Positions 10,939 to 22,657 are shown, counted from the stretch's first letter. The stretch is DNA of 32,074 nucleotides from Sperchopsis tessellata (GCA_033557685.1 JAWQRN010000290.1:1-32074); one strand, 5' to 3'. The notes: generated by a model from the letters alone, not told the origin. Numbers and translations: made by a program.

Positions 10939-10948
10939 TATTACCTCC
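10939..10948 (-). promoter_or_regulatory. 5' splice site of the large gene's first visible exon
   Basis: The minus-strand sequence GGAG|GTAATA matches the donor consensus (AG|GTAAGT) at most positions. The alternative is no splicing and a protein ending eight residues later at 10916. Confidence 0.65.
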
Positions 10949-13900
10949 ATTTTCGTAAATCTTCATATTAGAGTCTGTACCTGCCTTCAATTTTTTCTTA
11001 TTTCCAAAATTTGGATGTGTTATTTTTCTAATAAAATTGGAACTAGAACTCTGCTTCACCTCCGGTACATCATTTATTTCTTTATCAGAATTGATTTGAT
11101 AATTACTTTGATCTTCTCTATAATTTGTATTAGTAAATAGTTTACTAACATCCTTAAATCTAAAGGGATCTGGTAACTTGCTACTTTCACTATCACTTGG
11201 GTCATTTCCATTTTCCATACCATATAAGTCATTATATTTTTTTCTGTTACTTTTAACTTTTGATTTAGAGTCAAATTGTTCATCTCGAAAATAGTCACTA
11301 TCACTAGTATCATAATTTCTCTTTGGATGTTCTTTTGTAGAGTTTGTCCGTTTAAACACGTTATAGGGTTTACTTTTGTCATTGATTTTTGATTTATATT
11401 TACTCGCTTTTGATTTTACTCTGTGACTATCTTTGTCTCTATTTTTATAGTTTCCCAATTTTGTTCCTTCATTTTCATCTATGTGGTAGTCTTGGGAGTA
11501 CTTGTTATTTCTTGATATTGGGCGTTGGAAGACCATGTGTGCTTTATACTTGTCTTTTATATTTGGTTTATTTTGTCTTTTTTTAGAGTTAGATGATTTA
11601 ATGCTAGTTTGGTCGTTTTCATGAGTTTGTTCTCTGTGATTCATTCCATTATCTACCGAAAAGCTTTCAGAATTTATAGTGTCCGTATCACTGCTATAAT
11701 TGTCCACCATTGTTTGATCTTTAGACGTTGACCATTGAAAATTTGGTTTATTTTTGTTTTTGTTTTTAAATATATTTCTTTTATCTTGAGTTACATTCGA
11801 CTCATTATCATCATCTTCTGACATTTCCCATTTGTAATTTCTATGACGGTTTTCTTTGTTAAAATCCTTACTAGTTTTATTATCACTGGTCCCACCATTA
11901 GTTATTGTTTGACCTTTTGACCTAGACGGCTGAATTACATAATATGGTTTAGTCTTGGCTTTGTTTTTAGATACTTTTCTTGTATCAGGAGATTTTGAAA
12001 TATGTTCATTTAAACATAATTCTCTCGCTTGTCTTTCATTGTTAATATTTTTTTTATCTTCGTTAGATGTTGGCTCTTGTATATGGTAGGGTCCATTAAT
12101 ATGTTCCTTATTTCCATTACTACCATTTTTGTACTTGGTATCCAGTATTAGTGAAGCTTGTTTTGTATTTTTATGAGTACGATGATAATCATTATACTCA
12201 GAGAGTAGTGTAAGTTCTTCGTTATCTATATCATTTCCTACGTATACATTGTGTTCATTGCTTAATCTGCCCTGGTTTTCCTTTTTTTCTGGATCCCTTA
12301 TTAGTTTTAAAGGCCCATCATTGCATATTTGAAAATCATTTTGATTAATACTAACTCTTCTACATTTTTGTTTTTTGTCTTTGTACAGCTTTTGTAAGAA
12401 AGAAGGTTTATGTGTATCAAAACAGTTACCATTTCTGCGTATTTTTTCTGAGTAAGTATACTTTTCTTCTTTTGATTCATCTGTTTTAGCATTTTTAGCG
12501 CCAAAACTACTAAAGAACTTGTATGTTTTTGAAGTACTTTTTATAGCTGGTAGTGTATTTAATTGGCAGTAATCATAGCATTTCTTAGATTTAGAACAAG
12601 CGTCTTTGATAAAATTTGAATTGTTTATCTCTGCTCCGTAAGGTATATTTCCTTTATCTTTAATATTTTCATTATCTATTGATGTAGGCTGTTTGTTATT
12701 GATATTATTGGGAATAATAGGAGTACCTTCAGAGTTTGGACTCACTTTTATATTTAGTTCTCTGAAAAAAATGTCTTTATTTTTCTTTTCGATGGTACTA
12801 GATTGTATATTAGAGTCACCTACACTATATAGTTTTATTTTGTTGTTTGTTTCTACTATGTATGATTTATTCCCACAATCCTGCCAATAACACTTTTTTC
12901 TTGCTGGAGCATTTTCAAAACAACAACATTGCCCATTTTGTTCTTGACTGTTAGATTCTTTCCGAGATTTTTTAAATAGCTCCAACAATCCACCATTCTT
13001 CTTTATTATACCTGATGTAGGTTTTTTACTTCTATTACTTTCATATCCGCTCTCTTCTGAAATATGAGAGCTGCTACGTCCAGAAGCACTACTAGTGCAC
13101 GGAACGCCGGCATTGCAATCCTGAATAATATTTTTTTTATAATATTCATAAGGATTGTCAGATTCCACTGTACTGTTATAAACTAAAAAAGTGGTGATGG
13201 GTGATTCTCCCAAGCAACGAAAACTAGTCATTTTTTGTACAATATTGTTATTATTTTGGTTTGTTGAAATATCTTGAAGTTGTTCAATTGAATCTAGGCT
13301 ATCAACACTGAAAATTTCTTGTTCATGTGTTATATACATTTTATCAGAAGAAGACCTCGAATTTATAGTCGGAATACCTAAGTTTTCTAACATTTTTGGC
13401 TTTCTATGTAAATAAAATGGTTGCTTATTATCTAGGCGATCAGAACTAATATCTCTACTTCTATCTGCTGAACTGGTAGCAATATTTTGTATTACTTGTC
13501 GAAATGGAGCAATAGATATGTTTTGTTGAGGGTTCCGAGTCAATGGAGATGAGGCAACAAAATGTGTTTCAAATTCTGACTGGCAAGCTACATCACACGA
13601 AACAATTGACCTAACTGCATTGTTACAAGACGCATTGCACATTTTAGTAACTTCTTCACTATGTATGTGATGTTCTTGTTTTTCAAGCACATTTGATTTC
13701 AGTGGATGGATACTAGGAATTGAATTGATTAATGGCCCTTTACAAGATGTTTCCATATTTATAGAAACATTATCTGGAGGTACATATAAAGAGCTGCCAA
13801 ACAAATTTCGTTTTCGTGGCTTTAAACGTTTATGTTTTGGAAAATCAAGATCACTACCAGAACTACTGGAGTCATTAGTTCTATTTTTTTTCCTCGATGT

Positions 13901-16900
13901 TTCATCTTTTTTAACTTTGGATATAGTAGTAAGAGATGTTGATCTAGGCATATCCGAATCAATAGAATTTTTACTAAAAATTGTTGTGTTACTGTCTTGC
14001 TTAGGGTTAAGAGGATGTTGCTGTTCAGTCAAAACAAGAAATGTTTGATAAATACTATTTACGGGTCTTATTGGTATTGGTCTAAATAATTCATGTTTGA
14101 AAGTAAAGTTATTTGGATAAATTGGTCTTACTAATGCAGGTGAAACAGATTTATCTACTGGTTTTGTACATATTTTTGATGGATCAACTGGTTTTTTCAC
14201 TGGATCAGGTGTATCTGGTGATGTTTTGATTGAACCAGGTGATTTTTTTGCACTAGGTGAACTTCGTTTCATAGGTCGAATTATAGTAGGTACTCTAGTG
14301 GACTGTGCAGATTTATTTGGTTTTGGTTCAGCAAGATCTCCTAAATAATTTTCATCATCATCTTCAGGAAGTTTCTCCTTTTTACAACAACATATTAATT
14401 TTTTGCATATATAACATACTAATCCCGGATAGTTAGTACCTGGTGCATTATATCCAAAATAGTTCTTTTTTATTGTGTTTGATTCTGATTGTGGTGGAAT
14501 TTTATTATCTTTACCAGTATATGGAGAACTACTAAAAGGAGTTTCTCGATAAGACTGAGGAACTTGCAAACTTATAAGCTCTGATTGACCTTCATTCATA
14601 GTTCCTACCTTTCTAACAACATACCTAAAACTAGCATTACATGTTTGCTGTCTAGGCTTGTTTGCAAGATAACTCTGATAATATTCTCTACCAATAATGT
14701 AATTGGAGAAACTAGATCGTACTGATTCAATTCTAGACTCAGAATTTGGAATGCTGATCTTACTTTGAGTATTTTTAAAAATCTCATCAGCACTGGATGT
14801 ACATCTTAGTAAAGTTTCTCTATTTCGAAATATATTTACTAAGCTGCTATTGGTTTTCTTAGGTTTGTAGGGACGATTTATCTTTGTAACAATTATATTT
14901 TTATTCTCTTCAGTAAATGAAACCTTCTCAATTTGGCTATTGGAATATTCTGTCTTAAGAATATTGTTAATAGAAACCTCTAATTTAGAAGCATTTACTC
15001 CTTCATCTTCACCAAGACTTTGCAAAAATCTTTTTAAAAAATATTTTGTTCTTGGTGAATGTTCTATAAAAGAATATGGTCTGTCTACTTCATTACAGAG
15101 CTTATTGTCCTCTGGGTTTTCAATCCTCCTATCAAATTCACTTTCTTGAAGATCCAAGTTTGTGTTAATTATTTTCAGTTTATCATTTTTACAATAATCT
15201 GTTTTATTTACGTCAACTCTGTGTTTACAAATATGAACGTAAGTTTCTGAATTTTTAGTTTTACTAAAACGGTCTTCTTTTGCTACAGCTGATTTTGTAA
15301 TTTCAACTTGTTTTACATCATGAAATCTTTTCTGGTTTTCTAGCACTTGTGGAACATCGCCTTGATTTATTAAGCTATCTTTTTGGTTTTTATTTCTTGA
15401 GTATAATAACTTGCTTCTTGGAAATTCTATGACGTCTTTTACTTTGCCTTTAGGTTTATTGATGCCGTCTATTTTGGCAAGAGATTGCTTATGCACATTA
15501 TCATTTTGAAACATTTTTAATCGAGGAATTTTAGAATGCATTTTATTAAATGGGTTCTTTTTTTCATCCATTTTTTCGGTTGTAGATGTAACATGCTGAT
15601 GGGCACAATTCACTTTCTGAGGGAATTGTTCTTCACTAAGAGTAATTTCTTTGGAATACTTATATTTACCATCATATAAAATATCAACTTTTGGTTTAAT
15701 TTCTTTAGGTTTACAAATATTTTTCTTTGGTACTTTAAAAGTAATATTAGGTTTTTGGAGCTTGTTCAATAAGGTCTCTAAACTATCTTTTTCTACCGAA
15801 ATATCTGTATTTTTTTCATCGATTTTAGATTTTAATTGGTGCAAATATTGTCTAAGGGATTTACTTAAAACGTTTTTATCTTTATTCTTTATTTTTCTTT
15901 CATAGCCTGCACTCTTTTCAGACGAGTAGCTTTTCCTTTGATCACGAAAAAACAGTTCACTTTCACCTGTACAAGGAACATTTGACACAGGTTTTTCATT
16001 ATGTATGTTTTTGACTTCCTCCTCTAGCTTTTGAGCAAAAACAGTAAAATCTGATACTTCTGTTGGAACTAATGAATCAGTAGTTTCTGTAGAATTTTCT
16101 TGCAGACAACTAGCGGACATTATTTGATAAGTATCACTATCTAATGATTCGGCTCCTTTAATTTCTATTATTGGAAAATACGTCATATGTAATCGTTTTA
16201 ATCTATCATCATAAGATACTTTTACCAATTGGCTCTTATCTGATTTATCTCTAATAATCAACTTTTTTGGAGGTTCAATACCCTCCACAGTAAATCCAAT
16301 CTTGGTGCTACCATCTTCATCTAAAGCCTTTGTAGAAATTTCTATCAAACGATCGGTTGAAACTACTTTTTTTCTACTATGATAATTACGCTTCTTAGTT
16401 ACATTATCCAGAAAGTGTTTGAAACCATACATGTTACTTTTTATTTTAGTTTTTTCCTTTTTGGTAACTAATTCTGACACAGATGATTGCTTTTCATTAC
16501 TTCTATGTCGTACATTTTTTTTGCGTAATCTTTCTGGTCGTTCATGTCCTCGGTATTCTGGAATAGGTGATAAGTCACTTTTCAAGAGACTGTGGTGTGA
16601 GAAAGCATTGCATCGAGAGTGTGTCTTATATAATGCAACAACTGGTGTCAAATTTAATTGGGAGAAGCTTAATTCTTTTCTAGGTGGTGATTTATCACAT
16701 GCACTAAAATCAGAATTATAATTTCTGTGCTTATCTATTGAGTTTAGTTTTTGATTTTGACAACTATGTTTTCTTTCAACTTCAGGGGCAACGAAAGTTT
16801 GTTGAACTGCTTTATTTTTAATAAATGCCATATTTTGGAAATCAATTAACTTGAAACCTTCACTTTTCACGGGTAAATTTTTTCCATGAATATTAGAATA

Positions 16901-18502
16901 TACATGATTTTGTAATATAGAGCTTTTATGATAATGTTTATTACAACTATCATTCCTTATCTTATCGTTTTTTTGATTTTTTTGTGAAACATCTACTAAG
17001 TCGTTCTTATCTGACTTGTTATTGTTTTGATGTTTGCATTCAGGGAAGCAGTTTCGAAGTGATTGAACTTTTAGTCCTAGCATTTCAATTTCTTTCAACT
17101 TATTTTGAAATCCTTTTTTCCTGTAATTTTCAGAAAATAATTTAGGCCCACAATTAACTTTTGTTCTATTTTTAAATATGTTGGGTTCAGTAGAACCAGT
17201 TCCTAAAATTGAATTTTGAGAATCCTCTTTACTGATGTAAATATGGGTATTATTTAAGAAGTTCTTTTTCAGTTTCTTTTCAGATATTACCTTGTTATAT
17301 GATTTACATTTTTCATCATTAGTATCATTTAGCTTCACATCACTAACATTAAATGTGTTTAAGTGATCATTTCCTTTACTTTTATTTTTTTTATTATGAG
17401 ATAACATTACGAAATACACCTGTTTGACATCTTTTGCTAAAGGGCTCAGATTAGGTGAATGCTCTGTTACTGTTTTATGCATTTCGCTTGATAAACTGTC
17501 ATTACGCTTGTTTTTTCTATCTTTTGGTTTATGTTTCTTTTTACCACAACTGCCTGTTTTATATTCTATATTATTTTTACGTTCTAGTTTTATGCAATCA
17601 TTGCCACCAACTGGGTGGTTTTCATTATCAGTATCTCTTTTATTTAAATTTTGCTCCATATATGCTTTTCGTTGCAGTAAGAGTTCGCTTGGTTGATTAC
17701 TCATTAGAATTTTTGTAATATTTTCTTCTCCGGGTTTACTTTTCAATAGAGCTTTTTCTTCATTGGAATGTATATTTTGTAAATTTGTTTCGGGCATTGA
17801 GACAGTTTCAACTTTTTCTTTCTTTTTTAGTTTTAAAGTAGTTAATTTTGTTAAAGAATTGCTTCTTTTAGCATTAGTTATTATATTGTGTGAAACTTTT
17901 TTATTAATATCCATATTTTTATCATCTTTTTTATAATATTTTTCCATGATCTGATTTTGTTTCCTTCGTTTAGAATAGTCTTTATGTTTACATATGTTAG
18001 TACATACATTTTGATAACCTTTTGTATGTTCTTCTTTGTTTCGTATGCTACCATCATTATGACATTTAACAACGCAATCTAATTTACTTCTTTTATAAGG
18101 TAAACTATGTTCTGTAGCTGTTTGAAACTTGTCTTGGATACCAGTCAAATTCCCTTTCCTTAATAATTTATCTTGATCTACTGCAGTATCACCAGACATT
18201 TTGTCTTGTAGAAAATTTGATAAGCTGTCTGTTATTTTTGTTATATAAGACGAAATTGACACTTTATCCTTGATGAATATCAAGCTTTCTTGTCTATTAG
18301 CTGTTTGATTGATGAATTCTTCAATGTATTTTTTGACAATGGGTATTTTTGGTATGAAATTTAAAGTGATCTTATTTGTATTTATATTTAAAATGACGTC
18401 AAGCTGATAATAATTTGAATGAGTTGATTCAAAAACTTCACATTGCTTTTTATTTAGTTTTTCATGATATGTTGTGCTCTCCTCGTTTGGAAGAGTACTC
18501 AT
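10945..18502 (-). CDS. Giant first visible coding exon of an unrecognised Lys/Asn/Ser-rich protein (residues 1-2519)
   Basis: An uninterrupted reading frame of about 2,500 codons in AT-rich DNA cannot be chance. I place the start at the ATG at 18502-18500; the frame is open about 40 bases further up to an in-frame TAA, but with no ATG there. The product is basic, rich in Lys, Asn, Ser and Asp, without signal peptide or membrane segments, so probably intracellular and largely disordered. Visible landmarks: a cysteine cluster C-x2-C-x4-CCC at residues 1363-1373 followed by an acidic patch (EDDDENY); Pro-rich stretches just after it; a Ser/Glu motif EESGYES near 1816; a second cysteine cluster CCC..C..C at 1859-1876; and degenerate repeats at about 2174-2441. 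The exon ends at a donor AATGGAG|GTAATA. Unspliced, the frame adds only eight residues before TGA at 10918-10916. Function and family not recognised. Confidence 0.85.
11180..11980 (-). repeat. Degenerate tandem protein repeat within the giant exon
   Basis: A motif like K-x-K-P-Y-x-V-x-x-R/S followed by a Ser/Asp cluster recurs about every 190-210 bp: KTKPYYVIQPS (near 11950), NKPNFQWSTS (near 11745), KYKAHMVFQRP (near 11535), KSKPYNVFKRT (near 11360), and a last diverged unit KYNDLYGMENG (near 11225). The repeat is visible in protein more than in DNA, which suggests an old internal duplication kept under protein-level constraint. Confidence 0.55.
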
Positions 18503-18522
18503 CACTTTAAAAGACAGCACAT
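18502..18522 (-). promoter_or_regulatory. Six-codon upstream ORF whose stop overlaps the main start (TGATG)
   Basis: Minus-strand ATG at 18522-18520 opens a six-codon frame (MCCLLK) whose TGA shares its A with the chosen ATG of the giant protein at 18502. If the transcript includes this stretch, such an arrangement could permit termination-reinitiation. Alternatively, a CAG just upstream (about 18527-18529) could be a splice acceptor, and the 5' UTR would then be spliced. Confidence 0.35.
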
Positions 18523-20329
18523 AAATCTGGTATTTTTAACACTATAATATTCAATAAATATAAGCACTTAAAATTTGACCTTCATATTTCAGATTTCACT
18601 TCTGTCAATCACAAGTATCTTTTGTTTTCTTTTTCAATCTTTCAAATGCACAGAGGACTATTATTTACTGAAACTTATATTATTTGATTGTTGCTGTTTA
18701 AGACCGCATACAATATTACCCCTATATCAACTTTATCATAATCAGCCGTTGTCCGTCCCCTCCTGAGTAAAATTCTTCCCAAGTTCATATCACTCGCCAT
18801 GTTCTAGTGATATTCACTCGCATGTTACTCTCAGATACTTGAACAAGTCTCAGTCCCATCTAACCATCAGGCATCATCTATGTCTTGTGTAGTCTTTAGG
18901 AGATCAGAACCCGATGTCTGTAGACCACGGGGTTTGTGAAGTTTTTAAGTGGTAAAATTGAAGTGAGATTTATAGTTTTTGTATAAAAGTAAAATAATGA
19001 CGCTTCACATATGATGTAAAAGTTGGAATAGACTTTGGTGAATTAATTGAGTAAATCTTTGTCTTTGAAATTCATTGTTAAATATATGAACGAGACCAAC
19101 TGTAGAACGTTTTTGATTTTTTGCTATTGAAAGTCGTACGTACTGCTACGAGAGACCTCATAGCTGGGGAAATTATTGGGTAACCTTGTAATGCATGTTA
19201 TATAATAATCTGCAGTGACTATTCTGGTATCTTCATATAGGAGGCCTGACATGTGCTGTCCAGTTATAGAGTATTGATTTTCCATTGCCGAAAGTGTTAG
19301 CAGTCCTCAGTTGCATGTGTTGGGGTAATAATTTTATTACCCCAGATAGCAAAACTGATGTTGCTACTTATGTTTATTGTAGGGTCTTAGAGAATGATCT
19401 GGGAACTACTAGAGTTAGGGTTGGTAATTAAATGAACTATATGGTAAATTACTTGTTAAGGATTTGAGCAGATTAATATTATTATTAAGCATTATAGAAT
19501 TTATTCTTAAACTCGAAGTTACTGGGCCAAGTATTTATATGAATAAATAAAATAATAAATAGCACAATACAGTGCAATGTATAAAATATAAACAGTGTTA
19601 AATATTAAGGCACAAACACTGTACATATGAAACACAAAAATTATAAGAAATTTTCCGTTTCCATGAATACAGTCAATTAGTGCAAAGCACCGAGTGAGGT
19701 CTTACGAAACTTCACCGCATTTTGCTCAAACATGTTTTAGGCACCTTATTGTTTTTAAATACACCAGTAATTCACTGATTGTTGAGTTTGGCCCACTCTA
19801 TGGTATGGAAAGAGTATCATCTGATTGTTACTTATAATTTTGTATAGTTCTGTTTGTTGTTGTAAATATACCAGCCACAGGTAAGAATGTACAGATTTAC
19901 TATGGTTATTATACCTGTTTGCTTAAACAGATTTCTTGGTATTTAGTCGGGCAAAGCACTCTCCTTTTTATATATATAATTCATGTGCACTTCCCGCCTT
20001 AAGTCAGCTTGGAGCCACATTCCTTTACAGTTCAACGGTGATTATCCTCGTTTAAATTTAAACTGTTAGGAACACCTCCGTATTAATCGATTTATAGAAA
20101 AATTGCTACTGTAAACATACGTTAATAACAACTGTAAGTAGCCAACCAGGTGATATTCTATTATTTTAAATATTCTTACATTTAAATGCAGTTGTTGTCA
20201 TTAGTATTGTTATGAAACTACAGCAGAACGTCTATGCCACTGAACATCACCAGACAACTACAGTAAGTTCTATAAACCAGAGCCACCTGGCGATGTATAA
20301 ACGGCCGGAAATTCCTCCTTAAAACATAT
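18523..20329. other. Upstream flank of the large gene, no recognised gene
   Basis: This should contain the promoter and 5' UTR or upstream exons of the minus-strand gene, but no clear TATA/initiator pair could be singled out. On the minus strand around 18770-18735 there is FTQEGTDNG, which resembles the very C-terminus of RTE-type LINEs (weak). A 24-base palindrome lies at 19321-19344. Confidence 0.35.
19321..19344. repeat. Near-perfect 11-bp inverted repeat
   Basis: Arms TGGGGTAATAA and its reverse complement flank a TT centre. There are no following T-runs or neighbouring genes that would give it a role. Confidence 0.7.
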
Positions 20330-21350
20330 CATGGTACCCTACAATGACTTCGCTTTAAAAATCCAGATGATCAGATTGCTAGGTCTTTCCAGCCAACATA
20401 TCACATTAACACCAAACACCGTAGAGGTAAGATTCATAACAACGCCGATGCTCTTTCAAGAAGACCCTGCCCATTGTAGTGTAAACATAACCAGCGCCTT
20501 GAAGAAATAACAGAGATGCTGACCGCCTTTTGCACAACATTTAAGGTGAGGATGAACGGAAGATGAAAAGAAAAAGAGCATAAGAAGAAGACCAAGACTT
20601 ACTACCAATTCTGTACTGGAAGTAGGAAGGGTGATGACCAGCATGGGAAATAGTATCCAACCACAGACAAGCTATGAAGACGTATTTGGCACAGTTAAAC
20701 TCACTGAAGATGATCTTAGAGAACGAATAGGGAGATGAAGAGACCCTACAGCTGGTGCAACCTAAAAAGAATTGCGAATTGCAGATTTAAAATAATAGAA
20801 AGAAAGAGAATGTACGAGCTGATGCTGGATGATTCAAAGAAGGCGATCTGGTCTGGCTGTACAATCCTAAACGCCAGAATCGTCTATGTCCCCAAGATGC
20901 AATCATCCTGGGAGGGGCTGTATGAAGCAGTGAAGAAAATTAATGACCAATGACCTATTACACCAAATCGAAAACCACAACGAAGAAAACTAAAAGTCCT
21001 ACCCTACAATCTCTTAGCCCCATATGCTAGCTTCCAAGAAAAATACATTACAAGTCCAAGACGAAGAGGAGTTTAAGTAATTCCTGAAGATTCAGGAAGG
21101 CATCAGCTAGGTGGAAATAGAACAAGAAGGAGATCTGTTCAGTGCCAGCTTGGAATGGTCACTGGCACACTGAGTGGCAGCTGATTTGAAGATGTCCTAA
21201 GTCGAGTCCAGGCAGCAAGTTATACAGTTGGGTAATCAAGACAGATACATTTATAAGGTAATCACACAGAGGAAGTTTCATTTCTAGCCAACCTATCAAG
21301 ACATGTGGTCCCTGCGCTGCAAGTGATTACCCAACACAAGGTTGCCCGAA
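20330..21350 (+). mobile_element. Gypsy retrotransposon copy B: RNase H tail, linker, integrase C-terminus; integrase core deleted
   Basis: Plus-strand translation gives the end of RNase H (FKNPDDQIARSFQ, KHRRGKIHNNADALSRRPC, about 20350-20477), the linker (PAWEIVSNHRQAMKTYLAQLN in shifted frames, about 20640-20700), QLVQPKKN, and then directly the integrase C-terminal domain (KERMYELMLDD; GDLVWLYNPKR; a shift; SSWEGLYEAVKKIND; 20797-20953). The zinc-binding and catalytic core region is absent. The following 20960-21350 aligns with the inverted part of copy A. Same family as copy A, different damage. Confidence 0.75.
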
Positions 21351-21694
21351 ATTAGCCATTCCAAGTCTTGATTTTGGACTCAACCCACTGAATTGGAAAG
21401 TGGTCCTGATTGAATTCATATTCAAGGCTTCCAACGCGAAGATTGTGGTTCACCATTTACCATTAAGAAAACTTCCCACCAAGAGCAATATTGACTGTTA
21501 TTTCTGCAACATTAAATCTGCGAAAATGGTAAAGCTTGTAACTATCGACCTGAAACATCCACAAAAGGAACTAAGAAAATCTGTCTACTTTGGACAACGT
21601 CGTCTACAGTTAGCTTACAGCAAGCACCATTTCAACATCAAAAAAAGACGAACAGAAATTTCTTGATTTTGGAAAGGCTCATCCTAAAAATGCT

Positions 21695-21979
21695 TGAGGG
21701 TCGCCAGATGACTCCAGCAAGTTCTAAAAGCTAGGGCTGCCTGATATTGTTGCGAAAGAATACCTATATATAAACAGCTGGCTGCATTCCGACTGTTGAA
21801 GAACGATGGTAGTTTCAGGAGTTTAGGTGAAGTTATAGAGCACGTGCAAATTATTCGGATTATTAATATTCCCGATAGAAATACAGTCATAAAATGTATT
21901 GTTGTGTTAATGTAAACTGCGCAATTAAAAAATAAATACACTTTAAATTTGTTATTTGTGAACTCGTAAAAACATAACA
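21695..21979 (+). repeat. Putative LTR of gypsy family, first copy
   Basis: The proposed limits are TGAGGG and CATAACA. Inside are a TATATATAAA box (21765-21774), a purine/pyrimidine leader, and a polyadenylation signal AATAAA (21931-21936), in the order expected for an LTR. The limits are inferred because no matching 5' LTR exists in the window. Confidence 0.45.
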
Positions 21980-22347
21980 TATCTGATTCATGGAATTCTC
22001 GTAATTAGCCATTCCAAGTCTTGATTTTGGACTCAACCCACTGAATTGGAAAGTGGTCCTGATTGAATTCAAATTCAAGGCTTCCAACGCGAAGATTGTG
22101 GTTCACCATTTACCATTAAGAAAACTTCCCACCAAGAGCAATATTGACTGTTATTTCTGCAACATTAAATCTGCGAAAATGGTAAAGCTTGTAACTATCG
22201 ACCTGAAACATCCACAAAAGGAACTAAGAAAATCTGTCTACTTTGGACAACGTCGTCTACAGTTAGCTTACAGCAAGCACCATTTCAACATCAAAAAAAG
22301 ACGAACAGAAATTTCTTGATTTTGGAAAGGCTCATCCTAAAAATGCT

Positions 22348-22632
22348 TGAGGGTCGCCAGATGACTCCAGCAAGTTCTAAAAGCTAGGGCTGCCTGATAT
22401 TGTTGCGAAAGAATACCTATATATAAACAGCTGGCTGCATTCCGACTGTTGAAGAACGATGGTAGTTTCAGGAGTTTAGGTGAAGTTATAGAGCACGTGC
22501 AAATTATTCGGATTATTAATATTCCCGATAGAAATACAGTCATAAAATGTATTGTTGTGTTAATGTAAACTGCGCAATTAAAAAATAAATACACTTTAAA
22601 TTTGTTATTTGTGAACTCGTAAAAACATAACA
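22348..22632 (+). repeat. Putative LTR of gypsy family, second copy
   Basis: Same as the LTR at 21695-21979, shifted by exactly 653 bases, with the same TATA-like box (about 22418) and AATAAA (about 22584). Confidence 0.45.
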
Positions 22633-22657
22633 TATCTGATTCATGGAATTCTCGTAA

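Larger units (their letters stand above)
2401..10944 (-). other. 8.5-kb phase-1 intron of the large gene
   Basis: The donor is G|GTAATA at 10945/10944 and the acceptor is TTTTACATTTTAG at 2401, preceded on the minus strand by a T-rich tract (2415-2465). The joined codon is GGT (Gly) and the frame stays open on both sides. The intron is filled mostly by decayed transposons (an L1/Tx1-like LINE and a gypsy element, both with coding parts on the plus strand, opposite to the gene). The splice assignment comes from signals and phase only; no transcript evidence is available. Confidence 0.7.
21350..22657 (+). repeat. 653-bp tandem duplication of gypsy 3' end plus putative LTR
   Basis: Two copies (about 21350-22003 and 22003-22657) are identical in my reading except T at 21419 versus A at 22072. 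Each unit holds an 88-codon open frame (21400-21666; 22053-22319), which continues the copy-B 3' region, followed by a putative LTR. The two copies meet at a 2-base AA overlap. Confidence 0.9.

Noticed and set aside
10916..10944. The giant frame ending naturally at the TGA at 10916
   Set aside because: Possible, but the last eight residues follow a good GT donor, and the phase match with the exon at 2400 makes splicing more likely.
13725..14048. Plus-strand frame of 107 codons and other plus-strand frames inside 10945-18502
   Set aside because: They lie antisense to a continuous 2,500-codon frame and have shadow-like Phe/Leu/Ser-rich composition.
18735..18960. Minus-strand RTE 3' end
   Set aside because: Only a short C-terminal-like peptide (FTQEGTDNG) and the AATCAGCCGTTG start match my expectation; the upstream part shows no RT motif, so I did not list it as an element.
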